Shown piece after piece: positions 7,526-15,576 of a stretch of 30,381 nucleotides of DNA (positions within the stretch are counted from its first letter, which is position 1; the number at the start of each line of letters is the position of its first letter). The notes beneath the pieces are model-generated. The model was not told the DNA's origin. It made no database searches and was given only the letters and a program-made list of their open reading frames with translations. Source of the stretch: a virus; the IMG/VR virus record IMGVR_UViG_3300000116_009546, positions 50,386 through 80,766 of that record. One strand, written 5' to 3'. Both the position numbers and the translations under genes were made by a program.

Positions 7526-8145
7526 TCTATTCTAACTTCTTTCCATTTAACTTTACCTTGTTTTATCTGATCTCTAATTTTACGCTGCTTAGAACTTAAT
7601 TGACTCTTCCCACTCTTAACTTCTATAAATGTAATTTCATCTTGACCAAAAGAAACATAATCTATTGGTTGACCTAAAAAACTACATTCTTCTGGTTCAA
7701 ACTCAAATTGATCTAAGAAAGGAGCTAGCGTTTCTGCAATGTGGCCAAGTCTTACTTCACTACTTTTTTTCTGAGAGGTAACCTTGTTCTTTAATTCTTT
7801 TTGTTCTTCTAAATCTTGGGTGAGTTTTGCTACGGCAATTTCAAAATCTTTTTCTTTAGTTTGTATTTCTAACTTTTTTTCTTCTATAGATTTTCTTTCA
7901 TGCTCAAAAGATTCTTTTAAGGATTCCATGCTAAGCCTATGCTGGCCCTCTTTTAAATCTAAATTTTTTTCTAAATCTTTAAATCTAGCTTGGATTAAGA
8001 AATTATCATTTTCTATATCTTTTAAATATTTAAAAGTTTTTTTAAATTTTAAATAAAACCCACCTGCTGATATCGAAAAAACTATTAATAGGCTAAAAAG
8101 TATAACATCCAAAACTCGATCACCTCTTCTTACTGGGAATGGCAT
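7522..8145 (-). CDS. Membrane-anchored Holliday-junction-resolvase-like endonuclease (Endonuc_Holl family)
   Basis: There are three parts in order: an N-terminal membrane helix (DVILFSLLIVFSISAGGFYL, near residues 12-31), a long charged coiled coil (about 40-130), and a C-terminal nuclease-like domain. The last contains LGQPIDYVSFG, then ITFIEVKSGKSQLSSKQRKI, ending GKVKWKEVRID. The D and E-x-K residues in this order are the PD-(D/E)XK core of the family described as distantly related to archaeal Holliday junction resolvases. ATG 8145 overlaps the upstream gene by 26 bases. However, a strong Shine-Dalgarno (AAGAGGTGAT) lies just before an in-frame TTG at 8112, which would start the protein at the membrane helix. 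That start may be the true one. A membrane-tethered nuclease could act on host or superinfecting DNA; this is inference. Confidence 0.8.
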   Translation of the reverse strand: MPFPVRRGDRVLDVILFSLLIVFSISAGGFYLKFKKTFKYLKDIENDNFLIQARFKDLEKNLDLKEGQHRLSMESLKESFEHERKSIEEKKLEIQTKEKDFEIAVAKLTQDLEEQKELKNKVTSQKKSSEVRLGHIAETLAPFLDQFEFEPEECSFLGQPIDYVSFGQDEITFIEVKSGKSQLSSKQRKIRDQIKQGKVKWKEVRID

Positions 8146-8554
8146 AAAAGCCAACTACCATAAAACATAAATCTATAAAAGAGCTAAGCATCAAACCACC
8201 ACTCAATGTAACAACCTCCCATTCTTTGCCCCCAAATATCCAACTGAAAAAACCCCACTTTGCCCCTTCACCCTTTGGCACAATGATGTCGTAAGTAATT
8301 GTTGGGTTGTGTGCATAATAAATCATGAGATAACACATTGTGAACGTTATCGTCATAAATAATATTCTACGAGTAGCCTTTACAAAAGGATCACTAGCCT
8401 GCTTTTCTTGATTTTTAATCATAGCTTCAAGCATAGCAGCATCCCTTGCCGCAAGCATCATTTGGTCTTGGCGTTTTTGCTCTAACCACGAATTAATTAG
8501 ATTGCAGGCCAATTTAATTCCTGCACCTAATATAGTATTAAGGATTGGACCCAT
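8120..8554 (-). CDS. Holin-like membrane protein, 144 aa
   Basis: The N-terminus (GPILNTILGAGIKLACNLINSWL) is an amphipathic or membrane helix. A charged, methionine-rich stretch follows (QKRQDQMMLAARDAAMLEAM). Two clear membrane helices come next, at about 64-83 (ILFMTITFTMCYLMIYYAH) and 114-138 (VTLSGGLMLSSFIDLCFMVV). The tail is basic (PSKKR). This layout recalls three-helix holins, which also combine a hydrophobic N-terminus, a charged helix and late membrane segments. I saw no family-specific motif, so 'holin' is a hypothesis. The ATG at 8554 overlaps the stop of the preceding small gene (ATGA). The next gene downstream also starts with a membrane helix. Confidence 0.65.
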   Translation of the reverse strand: MGPILNTILGAGIKLACNLINSWLEQKRQDQMMLAARDAAMLEAMIKNQEKQASDPFVKATRRILFMTITFTMCYLMIYYAHNPTITYDIIVPKGEGAKWGFFSWIFGGKEWEVVTLSGGLMLSSFIDLCFMVVGFYAIPSKKR

Positions 8555-8745
8555 CAGCCAATAGAGTCATAAGCATCTTTACTGCAAAATTTAGTAAGTT
8601 TTGTTCCGTCTTCATCGACAGCAGCAAGAGCGTATCTTACTGTTTTTTTTCCAGTTTTAGTTACTCGTTCGTAAATTTTTCTTTCGATTTCTGATTCTGA
8701 AATTGAAACTTTTTTCTTCTTTTTTACATTATAGAATTCTATCAT
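8554..8745 (-). CDS. Hypothetical small basic protein, 63 aa
   Basis: This lysine-rich protein begins MIEFYNVKKKKKVSISESEI and has a predicted helix (ESEIERKIYERV) followed by a beta-like segment (KKTVRYALAAVDEDGTKLTKF). One cysteine is present and there is no recognised motif. It lies between the Nudix gene and the holin-like gene with overlapping or near-overlapping ends, so it is probably expressed with them. Its charge would suit nucleic-acid binding, but nothing else supports that. Confidence 0.6.
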   Translation of the reverse strand: MIEFYNVKKKKKVSISESEIERKIYERVTKTGKKTVRYALAAVDEDGTKLTKFCSKDAYDSIG

Positions 8746-8750
8746 ATTAT

Positions 8751-9203
8751 TTATTGGTTGTAGTATTTTTTTAAATTTTGAAGTTTTGTTCGGTATTCAA
8801 TGATGCACTGCACCATGTCATATTGTATAGTATAAGGAAAATTCTCTATATTTTCAATAGGAAACCAAATATATTCTGTGTTTTCTTCATTTAATTTTAC
8901 GGTTGGGCGAGTTTTAAAGTAAGACATATATACTTCTAGCTCAACATTATCGTTCTCGTTGTAAAGTTTTCCTGCGTAATTTAAATCTTTAAGTTCAAGT
9001 TGTATGCCTGACTCTTCATAAGTTTCTCTAATTGCACCTATCATTGGATTTTCGCCTTCATCCAAAAGTCCAGTAAAGATACTCCAAAAGTTTGGCATAG
9101 ACGCAGGCTCTCCCTCGAAAAACTCACATCGTTTAGCTAACAATATTTCGTCTTCATAGACAATGCCGCATCCAGCAGCTCTTTTGCTATTGGCAAGATT
9201 CAC
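8751..9203 (-). CDS. Nudix hydrolase
   Basis: This enzyme hydrolyses a nucleoside diphosphate linked to another group, releasing a phosphate-containing product. The complete Nudix box is at residues 45-67: GLLDEGE, then REtYEESGI. It fits G-x5-E-x7-R-E-U-x-E-E-x-G-U except that the U after RE is threonine. Residues 10-24 (AGCGIVYEDEILLAK) form the usual first strands. At 150 aa the length is typical. It starts at GTG 9203, overlapping the end of nrdA by 17 bases, so it appears coupled to ribonucleotide reductase. Plausible roles are sanitising oxidised nucleotides, cleaving dinucleoside polyphosphates, or acting on nucleotide sugars, given the many glycan genes. The substrate is not deducible. 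Confidence 0.9.
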   Translation of the reverse strand: MNLANSKRAAGCGIVYEDEILLAKRCEFFEGEPASMPNFWSIFTGLLDEGENPMIGAIRETYEESGIQLELKDLNYAGKLYNENDNVELEVYMSYFKTRPTVKLNEENTEYIWFPIENIENFPYTIQYDMVQCIIEYRTKLQNLKKYYNQ

Positions 9204-11616
9204 AAATTTCTCCGTTTTTCATGGCTTCTATGCTGCAGGCAGAAGCTTCAGTTTTTTCTGTTGATTTTTCTATTTTTGAAGCGGCTCTATTTCTTAAATA
9301 GTAAGTCGTTTTTAACCCTTCTTCCCAACATCTAAAATAAATATCATTCAAATACTTTAGCGATGTGGTCTTATTATACAAGTTGAAACTGATAGCTTGA
9401 TCTATCCACTTCTGTCGAACAGCAGTACATTCTATTAGTTTGAACATATCCCTGTCAAAAGCTGTTTTGTATTTTTCTTTTAAATCGTCTGGTATATTTC
9501 CATTAGCTAGAGATAAATCGCCATCTATGCTTTTGATAAAAGATGAAATTTCGTGATTCCATAATCCTCTAGATTTCATATCATTTACAAAATGAGGGTT
9601 TGTTATATAAAAATTGCCACTTTTGTTTTCATAAACAAAAAGTACAGAAAAGTTTGGTTCTATACTTTGTTCAACTCCATTGATATAGCCAATTGTTGCA
9701 GTTGGTGCAATAGCCATAACATTGGAGTTTCTCATTCCGTGTTCTAATATGTGTTTTCGGATAGTTGTCCATTCCTTACGAGACTCTTTTTCTTTATTTT
9801 TTTTGCCTCTGTAGTTCATTAAATTGTTATATGAATCTATAGGCAAGATTGATTGACTCCATAAAGAACCTTCATAATTTTGATATTTGCCTCGCTCTTT
9901 GGCTAGCAAAGAACTAGCATGAATAGCATGCATAGAATAAAACTCAAATAATTCATCATTAAATGCGACAGATTCTTCGCTATCTATCTTTATGTTTTTA
10001 ACATGTAATAAATCATGTAATCCCATAATCCCTAATCCTATGGGTCTATTTTTTAGGTTAGAATTTTTAGCTTCCTGTGTTGGGTAAAAGTTTATATCAA
10101 TAACATTATCTAGCATCCTGATTGCTATACGAATAGTATTTTTTAATTTTGGGAAATCTATGTCACTTTTTGATTCATTAAGATGATTCAATAAATTTAT
10201 AGAGCCAAGATTGCAAACAGCAGTTTCGCCAATTTCTGTTTTTTCTCCTTCTTTATATTTAGAAGGTTTTGTATGTAATGTAATCTCCGTGCAAAGATTA
10301 GAACTTCTCACTGCTCCTTCATGTTGATTTGTATATCTAATATTGCAGGGATCTTTAAAAGTGTTCCATGGATGAGAAGTTTCAAATAGAACCTTTAGCA
10401 TCTTTTTCCACAATTCTTTTGCTGGGATTTTTCTGAAATTTTTAATAGTTCCAGCTTCTGCTGCTCGACAGGCGTCTTCATATCGATCATCAAAGTCTTT
10501 ACCGAAATAATCATGTAACGTCTTTCCGTCTTCGTAAACCATTTCGCTAGGGTTAAAAAAGTACCAATCTTCTTCAGCTTTAACTCTTCTCATAAATTCA
10601 TCTGGAATCCATGATGCTGTATTCATGTCATGACACCTAAGCCTATCATCTCCCGTATTTCTTCTGAGATTTAAAAAATCTTCATAATCCAAGTGCCAAG
10701 GCTCTAGATAGGCGCAACCTGCTCCTGGTCTTTTGCCGCCTTGATTTACTGCCACCAAAAGGTCATTGTATATTTTAAGCCAAGGAACAAGGCCGCTAGA
10801 GATACCATTAGTTCCCTGAATATGAGCGCCTGTAGAACGAAAAGGGGTAACATCAAGGCCAAGCCCACCAGCGTATTTTGATTTTCTAGCTTCCTGCCAA
10901 GCACCGTCAAAGATACCATCAATACTATCATCAAAAGTATTAAGATAGCAAGAACTAAGCTGTGAGTGTGTAGTTCCACTGTTAAAGAGGGTTGGTGTAG
11001 AAGGTGTGTATAGCTGTTGACTTATTAAGTCATAAAATTCTATAGCTTTTTCGTTTTTGTTTTTTTCGTTTATCGCAAGACCCATAGCAACTCTCATATA
11101 GAAAGCTTGAGGAGCCTCCATTACTTTATCCTCTAACCTAATGAAATATCGATCATATAATATTTGTACACCTAAATATTTTAAATTTCTATCTCTTCTG
11201 ATTTTTATCGCTTCTGATAATTGAACCAAATTAAAATCTAATAATCTCGTGTCAAGGCGATGCGCCTTGCATAATTTTTTAATATTTTGTATGAAGGTTT
11301 TTCTGTACTGTAGTTTAAAAATGTCAGAATCAACACCCTCTTTAAAAACTTCCTTGTATAAATTATTTAATAATAATCTAGCTGCAGCATAAGAATAGTT
11401 GGGCTCTTTTTCAATTTTTTCTCTAGCTGATAGGATTAAAGCTTGATCTATCTGCTTCGTGGTTATTTTATCGTATAGCTGCAACTGAGCATCTAGTACG
11501 ATTTCGCTGGCAGAAACATCCTCTATGGATTCGCAGGCTCTCTGTGCGCTTAAATTGATTTTATCGACATTGAAAGGTTCTAGTCTTCCGTTTCTTTTTT
11601 TGACCTTTATTTCCAT
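9187..11616 (-). CDS. nrdA: Ribonucleotide reductase large (alpha) subunit, class I
   Basis: The catalytic subunit reduces ribonucleoside diphosphates. An ATP-cone allosteric domain occupies residues 1-90 (KRNGRLEPFNVDKI). Active-site residues are present: C223 (QLSSCYLN), N440, C442 and E444 (SNLCTEITL), and C468 (AVCNLGSINL). The stacked radical-transfer tyrosines are Y772 and Y773 (TTYYLRNRA). The tail has the C-terminal redox pair C805/C808 (CESCQ). At 809 aa it is intact, with no intein or split, which are frequent in phage nrdA. ATG 11616 lies downstream of a TATAAT box and a 10-bp hairpin. The retained ATP cone suggests dATP feedback is preserved. Its partner nrdB lies about 4 kb further downstream on the same strand, separated by structural genes. 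Confidence 0.96.
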   Translation of the reverse strand: MEIKVKKRNGRLEPFNVDKINLSAQRACESIEDVSASEIVLDAQLQLYDKITTKQIDQALILSAREKIEKEPNYSYAAARLLLNNLYKEVFKEGVDSDIFKLQYRKTFIQNIKKLCKAHRLDTRLLDFNLVQLSEAIKIRRDRNLKYLGVQILYDRYFIRLEDKVMEAPQAFYMRVAMGLAINEKNKNEKAIEFYDLISQQLYTPSTPTLFNSGTTHSQLSSCYLNTFDDSIDGIFDGAWQEARKSKYAGGLGLDVTPFRSTGAHIQGTNGISSGLVPWLKIYNDLLVAVNQGGKRPGAGCAYLEPWHLDYEDFLNLRRNTGDDRLRCHDMNTASWIPDEFMRRVKAEEDWYFFNPSEMVYEDGKTLHDYFGKDFDDRYEDACRAAEAGTIKNFRKIPAKELWKKMLKVLFETSHPWNTFKDPCNIRYTNQHEGAVRSSNLCTEITLHTKPSKYKEGEKTEIGETAVCNLGSINLLNHLNESKSDIDFPKLKNTIRIAIRMLDNVIDINFYPTQEAKNSNLKNRPIGLGIMGLHDLLHVKNIKIDSEESVAFNDELFEFYSMHAIHASSLLAKERGKYQNYEGSLWSQSILPIDSYNNLMNYRGKKNKEKESRKEWTTIRKHILEHGMRNSNVMAIAPTATIGYINGVEQSIEPNFSVLFVYENKSGNFYITNPHFVNDMKSRGLWNHEISSFIKSIDGDLSLANGNIPDDLKEKYKTAFDRDMFKLIECTAVRQKWIDQAISFNLYNKTTSLKYLNDIYFRCWEEGLKTTYYLRNRAASKIEKSTEKTEASACSIEAMKNGEICESCQ

Positions 11617-11644
11617 GAATTGATTTTACACGATTAGATGGGGG

Positions 11645-11668
11645 TTTTTCTAAAACAATTTAGAAAAA
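11645..11668 (-). promoter_or_regulatory. Perfect 10-bp hairpin in the leader of nrdA
   Basis: TTTTTCTAAA (11645-11654) and TTTAGAAAAA (11659-11668) are exact inverted copies around the 4-base loop ACAA. The hairpin lies between the end of the fucose-synthase gene (11706) and the nrdA ATG (11616). On the minus strand it is followed by C-rich, not T-rich, sequence, so it is not a textbook terminator. It may end or stabilise transcripts of the sugar cluster, or form part of the nrdA leader. Confidence 0.5.
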
Positions 11669-11675
11669 ATTAAGA

Positions 11676-11681
11676 ATTATA
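11676..11681 (-). promoter_or_regulatory. Possible -10 element upstream of nrdA
   Basis: A perfect TATAAT reads on the minus strand in the 89-base gap before nrdA. No good -35 sits 16-18 bases upstream. Transcription would start close to the edge of the hairpin at 11645-11668. This is suggestive only, given the high AT content. Confidence 0.3.
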
Positions 11682-11705
11682 TATTAGCAAATAATCAAAT
11701 AAAGA

Positions 11706-12665
11706 TCAAGTGCAAAATTCAATATTGTCTTTAAACCATGAGTATGTTTTCAGAAGGCCTTGTTCTAAAGATGTTTGTGGATTAAACCCTAGGTTTTTTA
11801 ATCTAGAATTATCCATTTTTTTTCTATAAGTCCCATCAGGCTTTGTGGAATCAAAAATAATCTCCCCGTCAAATTTAACAATATTTTTTATAATTTTTAA
11901 AAGTTTTAAAATTGAAACTTCTTCGTCAGATCCGCAATTTATGTGAGATATATTTTGAGAGTAGATATCTTTAGCATGGATATTTTCCATTAAAAAACAG
12001 ATAGCACTAGCAACATCGCCTGCATACAAGAATTCTCTTAAAGGTTTGCCTGTTCCCCATAATGTAACATTTTCAGCATTTTCGATTTTAGCTTTATGGA
12101 CTTTATGAATTAAGGCTGGAAGAACATGAGAAGTTTCTAGATTAAAATTATCGTTTTTTCCGTATAAGTTGCATGGCATTATTGAATAATAATTTAATCC
12201 ATATTGATCATATAAAGCTTCGCACATTTTTAATGTAGCTATCTTGGCTATAGCATAAGGTTCGTTGGTTTTTTCAAGTAGGCCAGTAAGAAGGCTCTCC
12301 TCCTTAATTGGTATATCTGCATGCTTTGGGTAGATACAAGATGATCCTAAATTAATTAATTTTGAAACATTATTATTTCGACTTGCATTAAGTATATTAA
12401 TGCCTATCATGAGATTATCAGATATAAAATCAGACCTATAATTATTGTTAGCTAGTATGCCTCCAACTTTTGCTGCACATAAAATTACACAATCAATACT
12501 TAAGTTTTGGAAAAACAAATTAGTGTCGTCTTGATTTCTTAAATCTAACTCTTCTCGATTTCGTGTGATTATATTTTTATAACCTAAACTTTTTAATTTT
12601 CTTAAGACTGCCGAACCGACCATTCCGTTATGTCCAGCAACAAAAATACAAGAATCTTTATTCAC
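11706..12665 (-). CDS. fcl: GDP-L-fucose synthase (epimerase/reductase)
   Basis: This enzyme converts GDP-4-keto-6-deoxy-D-mannose to GDP-L-fucose with NADPH. At 319 aa it is a full-length short-chain dehydrogenase. The Rossmann motif is GHNGMVG (11-17). NLGSSCIYP (105-113) holds the catalytic serine, and YAIAK (137-141) is the Y-x3-K pair. The AAKVGGI segment (64-70) is typical of Fcl/WcaG. The start is GTG at 12665, overlapping the TGA of gmd by 4 bases, so it is translated directly after gmd, its pathway partner. It is the last gene of the 12-gene sugar cluster. Fucose is the best prediction; related enzymes making other 6-deoxyhexoses are possible. Confidence 0.92.
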   Translation of the reverse strand: MNKDSCIFVAGHNGMVGSAVLRKLKSLGYKNIITRNREELDLRNQDDTNLFFQNLSIDCVILCAAKVGGILANNNYRSDFISDNLMIGINILNASRNNNVSKLINLGSSCIYPKHADIPIKEESLLTGLLEKTNEPYAIAKIATLKMCEALYDQYGLNYYSIMPCNLYGKNDNFNLETSHVLPALIHKVHKAKIENAENVTLWGTGKPLREFLYAGDVASAICFLMENIHAKDIYSQNISHINCGSDEEVSILKLLKIIKNIVKFDGEIIFDSTKPDGTYRKKMDNSRLKNLGFNPQTSLEQGLLKTYSWFKDNIEFCT

Positions 12666-13720
12666 TGTCTACTTAGTTTGTTATAATCACTTTGATACAT
12701 TTTCTTGACCAAACCCTTGAAGTCGGTTTTTCTTTCCCAACCAAGGTCACGTTCTGCCTTTGAGGGGTCACCGCAAAGTTCATGAACTTCAGCAGGTCTA
12801 TAAAATTTTTCATCCACCTCCATTATTAAATGATCACCCTTTTTTGAGAAATATTTTTCTTTATCATTCGATCCAGTTGTATAATATTCTATGTTGGCAT
12901 TCAATAAAGTCTCTTCGAGAAACTCCCTGATGGTGTGCATTTTTCCACTTCCTAAAACATAGTTTTTGGGCTTGCCTTTTTGATTCAACATTAGCCAAAC
13001 TCCTTCCATGAAATCTTCAGCATCACTCCAGTCTCTTTGAGCTTCCAGATTTCCTAAAGAAAAATAAGGAATTTTTACATGTTGAAGATTTGATTTTTCT
13101 AGAGCTAATTTAAATTTAGCTACATTATATGTAATTTTTCTTGTGACAAAGTCAAGTCCACGCCTTACACCCTCATGATTGAATAGCCAGCCTTGAACGG
13201 CATAAAGACCATAGGATTCTTGATATACTCTTACAATATGTCTAGCGGCACATTTTGCTGCTCCGTAAGGTGATTGAGGTCTAAGTGGATGATCATCATT
13301 TTGAGGAGAATAAATTACATCTCCAAATTCTTCAGAAGACCCAGCGTTGTAAAAACGACATTCAGGAGCAAATCTCCTTATGCCTTCTAATATATCTAAA
13401 ACTGCATTAGCATCAGTACCCCATGTTTGTATAGGATATTTCCAGCTTCCTGCAACAAAAGATTGTGCGGCAAAATTAATGAAATAATCTGGTTGTAAGT
13501 CTATTATTACATCTCTAATACTATGGGCGTCATTTAAGTCTAAGTCCACTAACTCAAACCTATCTTCATTTTCCAGATGTAAAATATTTTCATGATTTTT
13601 AACACTAAGTCTTCTGACTGATCCATATATTTTATGGTTGGTATTTTTTAATAAATAATCAACCATATGGCTTCCGTCTTGACCAGTCACACCAGTTACT
13701 AGTATTTTTTTAGTTTCCAT
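12662..13720 (-). CDS. gmd: GDP-mannose 4,6-dehydratase
   Basis: Gmd converts GDP-D-mannose to GDP-4-keto-6-deoxymannose, the first step towards GDP-fucose. At 352 aa it is full length. GVTGQDGS (10-17) is the diagnostic Gmd nucleotide-binding motif. AGSSEEFG (126-133) and SPYGAAK (150-156) carry the serine, glutamate and Y152/K156 catalytic residues. NHEGVRRG matches the conserved NHES-P-RRG loop that contacts the neighbouring subunit and NADP. Its stop overlaps the fcl start. No mannose-activating enzymes (ManB, ManC) are seen here, so GDP-mannose must come from the host or from elsewhere in the phage. Confidence 0.95.
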   Translation of the reverse strand: METKKILVTGVTGQDGSHMVDYLLKNTNHKIYGSVRRLSVKNHENILHLENEDRFELVDLDLNDAHSIRDVIIDLQPDYFINFAAQSFVAGSWKYPIQTWGTDANAVLDILEGIRRFAPECRFYNAGSSEEFGDVIYSPQNDDHPLRPQSPYGAAKCAARHIVRVYQESYGLYAVQGWLFNHEGVRRGLDFVTRKITYNVAKFKLALEKSNLQHVKIPYFSLGNLEAQRDWSDAEDFMEGVWLMLNQKGKPKNYVLGSGKMHTIREFLEETLLNANIEYYTTGSNDKEKYFSKKGDHLIMEVDEKFYRPAEVHELCGDPSKAERDLGWERKTDFKGLVKKMYQSDYNKLSRQ

Positions 13721-13726
13721 ATATAT

Positions 13727-14650
13727 TTAATATATTAATTTACTTTTAATAAAATTAAACAAAAAATTTGAATTTAAATATTTTTTATTGTAACTCTCAC
13801 AAGAGAGCCCTATATTTTTATGATTCACTAAAATGTCAGTTATTTTTTGAGATAAAGTTTTATCATAGAAATCAAGACAGGGGATGTGCTCTGAATATGT
13901 TTCGCAATAATCAAAGCAGCTTTTATTTAAAACTACAGCATTGCCCAAAAAAGTTTGCTCCCATATTTCATGGCAGTGGTCTTCTTGGCTAGAATTTAAA
14001 ACTACAAGTTTACATAATTTAGACTTATAAATGTAATCTTTGTAATCTTTGATATTTAATTCTAGAATAGATGTATTATATTTTTTAATTCTATCAAAAA
14101 TATTAAAAGATCTATTATTTAATAAATATCCTGTATTCGAACTTTGACCAAAAATATTATATTGAGAGTGATCGTCGTGATTTATTAATGAATTAAACTG
14201 ACTAGGTTTAGCTAATTTTTGAGTTTTTTGGGGGTAAAAAATTCCTATATCATATTTCTTCTCTGGGCCATCTTCTTCCTTTATAGAATTTAAAATATTA
14301 AATTTTTCAGAATCTCTAATCCAATGAAAAAAGGGTATTAATTCTCCACCGTTTTCTTCAACTAAAGACTTTAGGTTTCTATTTAATTTTTTTGAATAAG
14401 AACACTTGAAATAAAAAAATTTTTTATCTTTATTTTTTTTAAGTAATGAAAATACTTTAGCGCAAGATTCTTGGGTATTTAATTCGCTAGAAATTCCATA
14501 GCAAATATCTATATAAAAATTAAAACTTTTCCCATAAAAACAAGCTAGATTTGGAATTGGCGATTTCCCATAAAAATTAGATATATTTTTAAGGTTGTTA
14601 TGTAGGTAGAAAAAATCTTCTTGATTATAAAATCCAGAAAGTTTAGTCAT
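13727..14650 (-). CDS. Putative glycosyltransferase-like protein, 307 aa
   Basis: No textbook motif is present, but the layout is GT-B-like. The N-terminal half (1-150) alternates strands and helices. The segment DIGIFYPQ (about 133-140) looks like the start of a second Rossmann-like domain. The C-terminal part HEIWEQTFLGNAVVLNKS (about 226-243) resembles the donor-site helix of GT-B enzymes, in which a glutamate precedes a strand ending in VVL. It sits between gmd and the epimerase with 6-base gaps on both sides, clearly in the sugar cluster. It could be an exostosin- or CgeB-like transferase. It is assigned mainly by context. Confidence 0.55.
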   Translation of the reverse strand: MTKLSGFYNQEDFFYLHNNLKNISNFYGKSPIPNLACFYGKSFNFYIDICYGISSELNTQESCAKVFSLLKKNKDKKFFYFKCSYSKKLNRNLKSLVEENGGELIPFFHWIRDSEKFNILNSIKEEDGPEKKYDIGIFYPQKTQKLAKPSQFNSLINHDDHSQYNIFGQSSNTGYLLNNRSFNIFDRIKKYNTSILELNIKDYKDYIYKSKLCKLVVLNSSQEDHCHEIWEQTFLGNAVVLNKSCFDYCETYSEHIPCLDFYDKTLSQKITDILVNHKNIGLSCESYNKKYLNSNFLFNFIKSKLIY

Positions 14651-14656
14651 AGATTA

Positions 14657-15565
14657 TTAAATTCCTAAGTCTTGTTTGTATTTAGGAATCCATTCTTCTA
14701 CGCTGACAGTTGGATTCCAGCCTAGCAAGCTTTTAGCTTTTGAGTTGTCGGCTAGAGTTTCTTGCGGTTCCAACCTTTTTTCAATATATTTTTTGGGGCC
14801 ACCAATTAGATCGGCGATTTGATTAACCGAACGATTGTCGCCATTACCTATATTTATAACATCTCCAGAACCCACATTTTTTGAGGTCATAGATAAAAAA
14901 TTGGCCCTGCAAACATCTTTAACATATGTAAAATCTCTTCTTTGTTCTCCATCTCCTGTAATTGTCAAGGGTTCATTTTTTAATCTTTGTTGAGCGAAAA
15001 TGCCCATAACTAAAAGATATGCTCCCTCTAAGGATTGTCTTTCTCCAAAAACATTAAAGTATCTCAGGCTAACTGTTTCTAAGCCATAGCAATGATAAAA
15101 TACTCGACAGTATTGTTCTCCGATTAATTTTTGCAACCCGTAAGGGCTCAAAGGGTCTGTAGGATGATTTTCTGGAGTGGGTAAAATTTCAGCATCTCCA
15201 TATGCTGAAGAGCTCGCACTATAAACAACTCTTTTAATTCCAGCTTTAACTGCGGCATCTAGAACGAAAAGTGTTCCATTTACATTCACTTTATTGAATT
15301 CATGGGGGTTTTCAATGGAAGGTTGCACTCTGGCCAATGCAGCCAAATGAAATATTCCATCGTAGCCAGAAATAGAATCAACTAAAGGTTGAAAGTTAGA
15401 GTGATGTGCAATGTCTAAAACTTTTAGGTCTGCTTTTTTATTTACATTAGATTCTTTTCCAGTAGAAAAATTATCAATGACTAAAACTTCATGACCTTCT
15501 TCGATCAGAAAATCCGTTAAGTTACTTCCTATAAAGCCAGCTCCGCCTATAACTACATATTTCAT
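14657..15565 (-). CDS. NAD-dependent epimerase/dehydratase, UDP-glucose 4-epimerase-like
   Basis: This is an extended short-chain dehydrogenase of 302 aa. It has GGAGFIG (7-13) for NAD, an acidic residue after the second strand (VIDNFSTG, D31) that favours NAD over NADP, SASSSAYGD (116-124), and Y142/K146 (SPYGLQK). RYFNVFGERQ and DFTYVKDV are typical of the GalE/WbpP group that inverts C4 of UDP-glucose or UDP-GlcNAc-type sugars. It could provide UDP-galactose, UDP-GalNAc or a uronic acid for the neighbouring transferases. The exact substrate cannot be determined by eye. Small gaps of 6 and 11 bases link it to its neighbours. Confidence 0.88.
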   Translation of the reverse strand: MKYVVIGGAGFIGSNLTDFLIEEGHEVLVIDNFSTGKESNVNKKADLKVLDIAHHSNFQPLVDSISGYDGIFHLAALARVQPSIENPHEFNKVNVNGTLFVLDAAVKAGIKRVVYSASSSAYGDAEILPTPENHPTDPLSPYGLQKLIGEQYCRVFYHCYGLETVSLRYFNVFGERQSLEGAYLLVMGIFAQQRLKNEPLTITGDGEQRRDFTYVKDVCRANFLSMTSKNVGSGDVINIGNGDNRSVNQIADLIGGPKKYIEKRLEPQETLADNSKAKSLLGWNPTVSVEEWIPKYKQDLGI

Positions 15566-15576
15566 ATTATTGTATA

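Noticed and set aside
10746-10979. Hydrophobic 77-aa frame in nrdA region
   Set aside because: A shifted reading of nrdA; the overlapping NrdA frame carries active-site residues.
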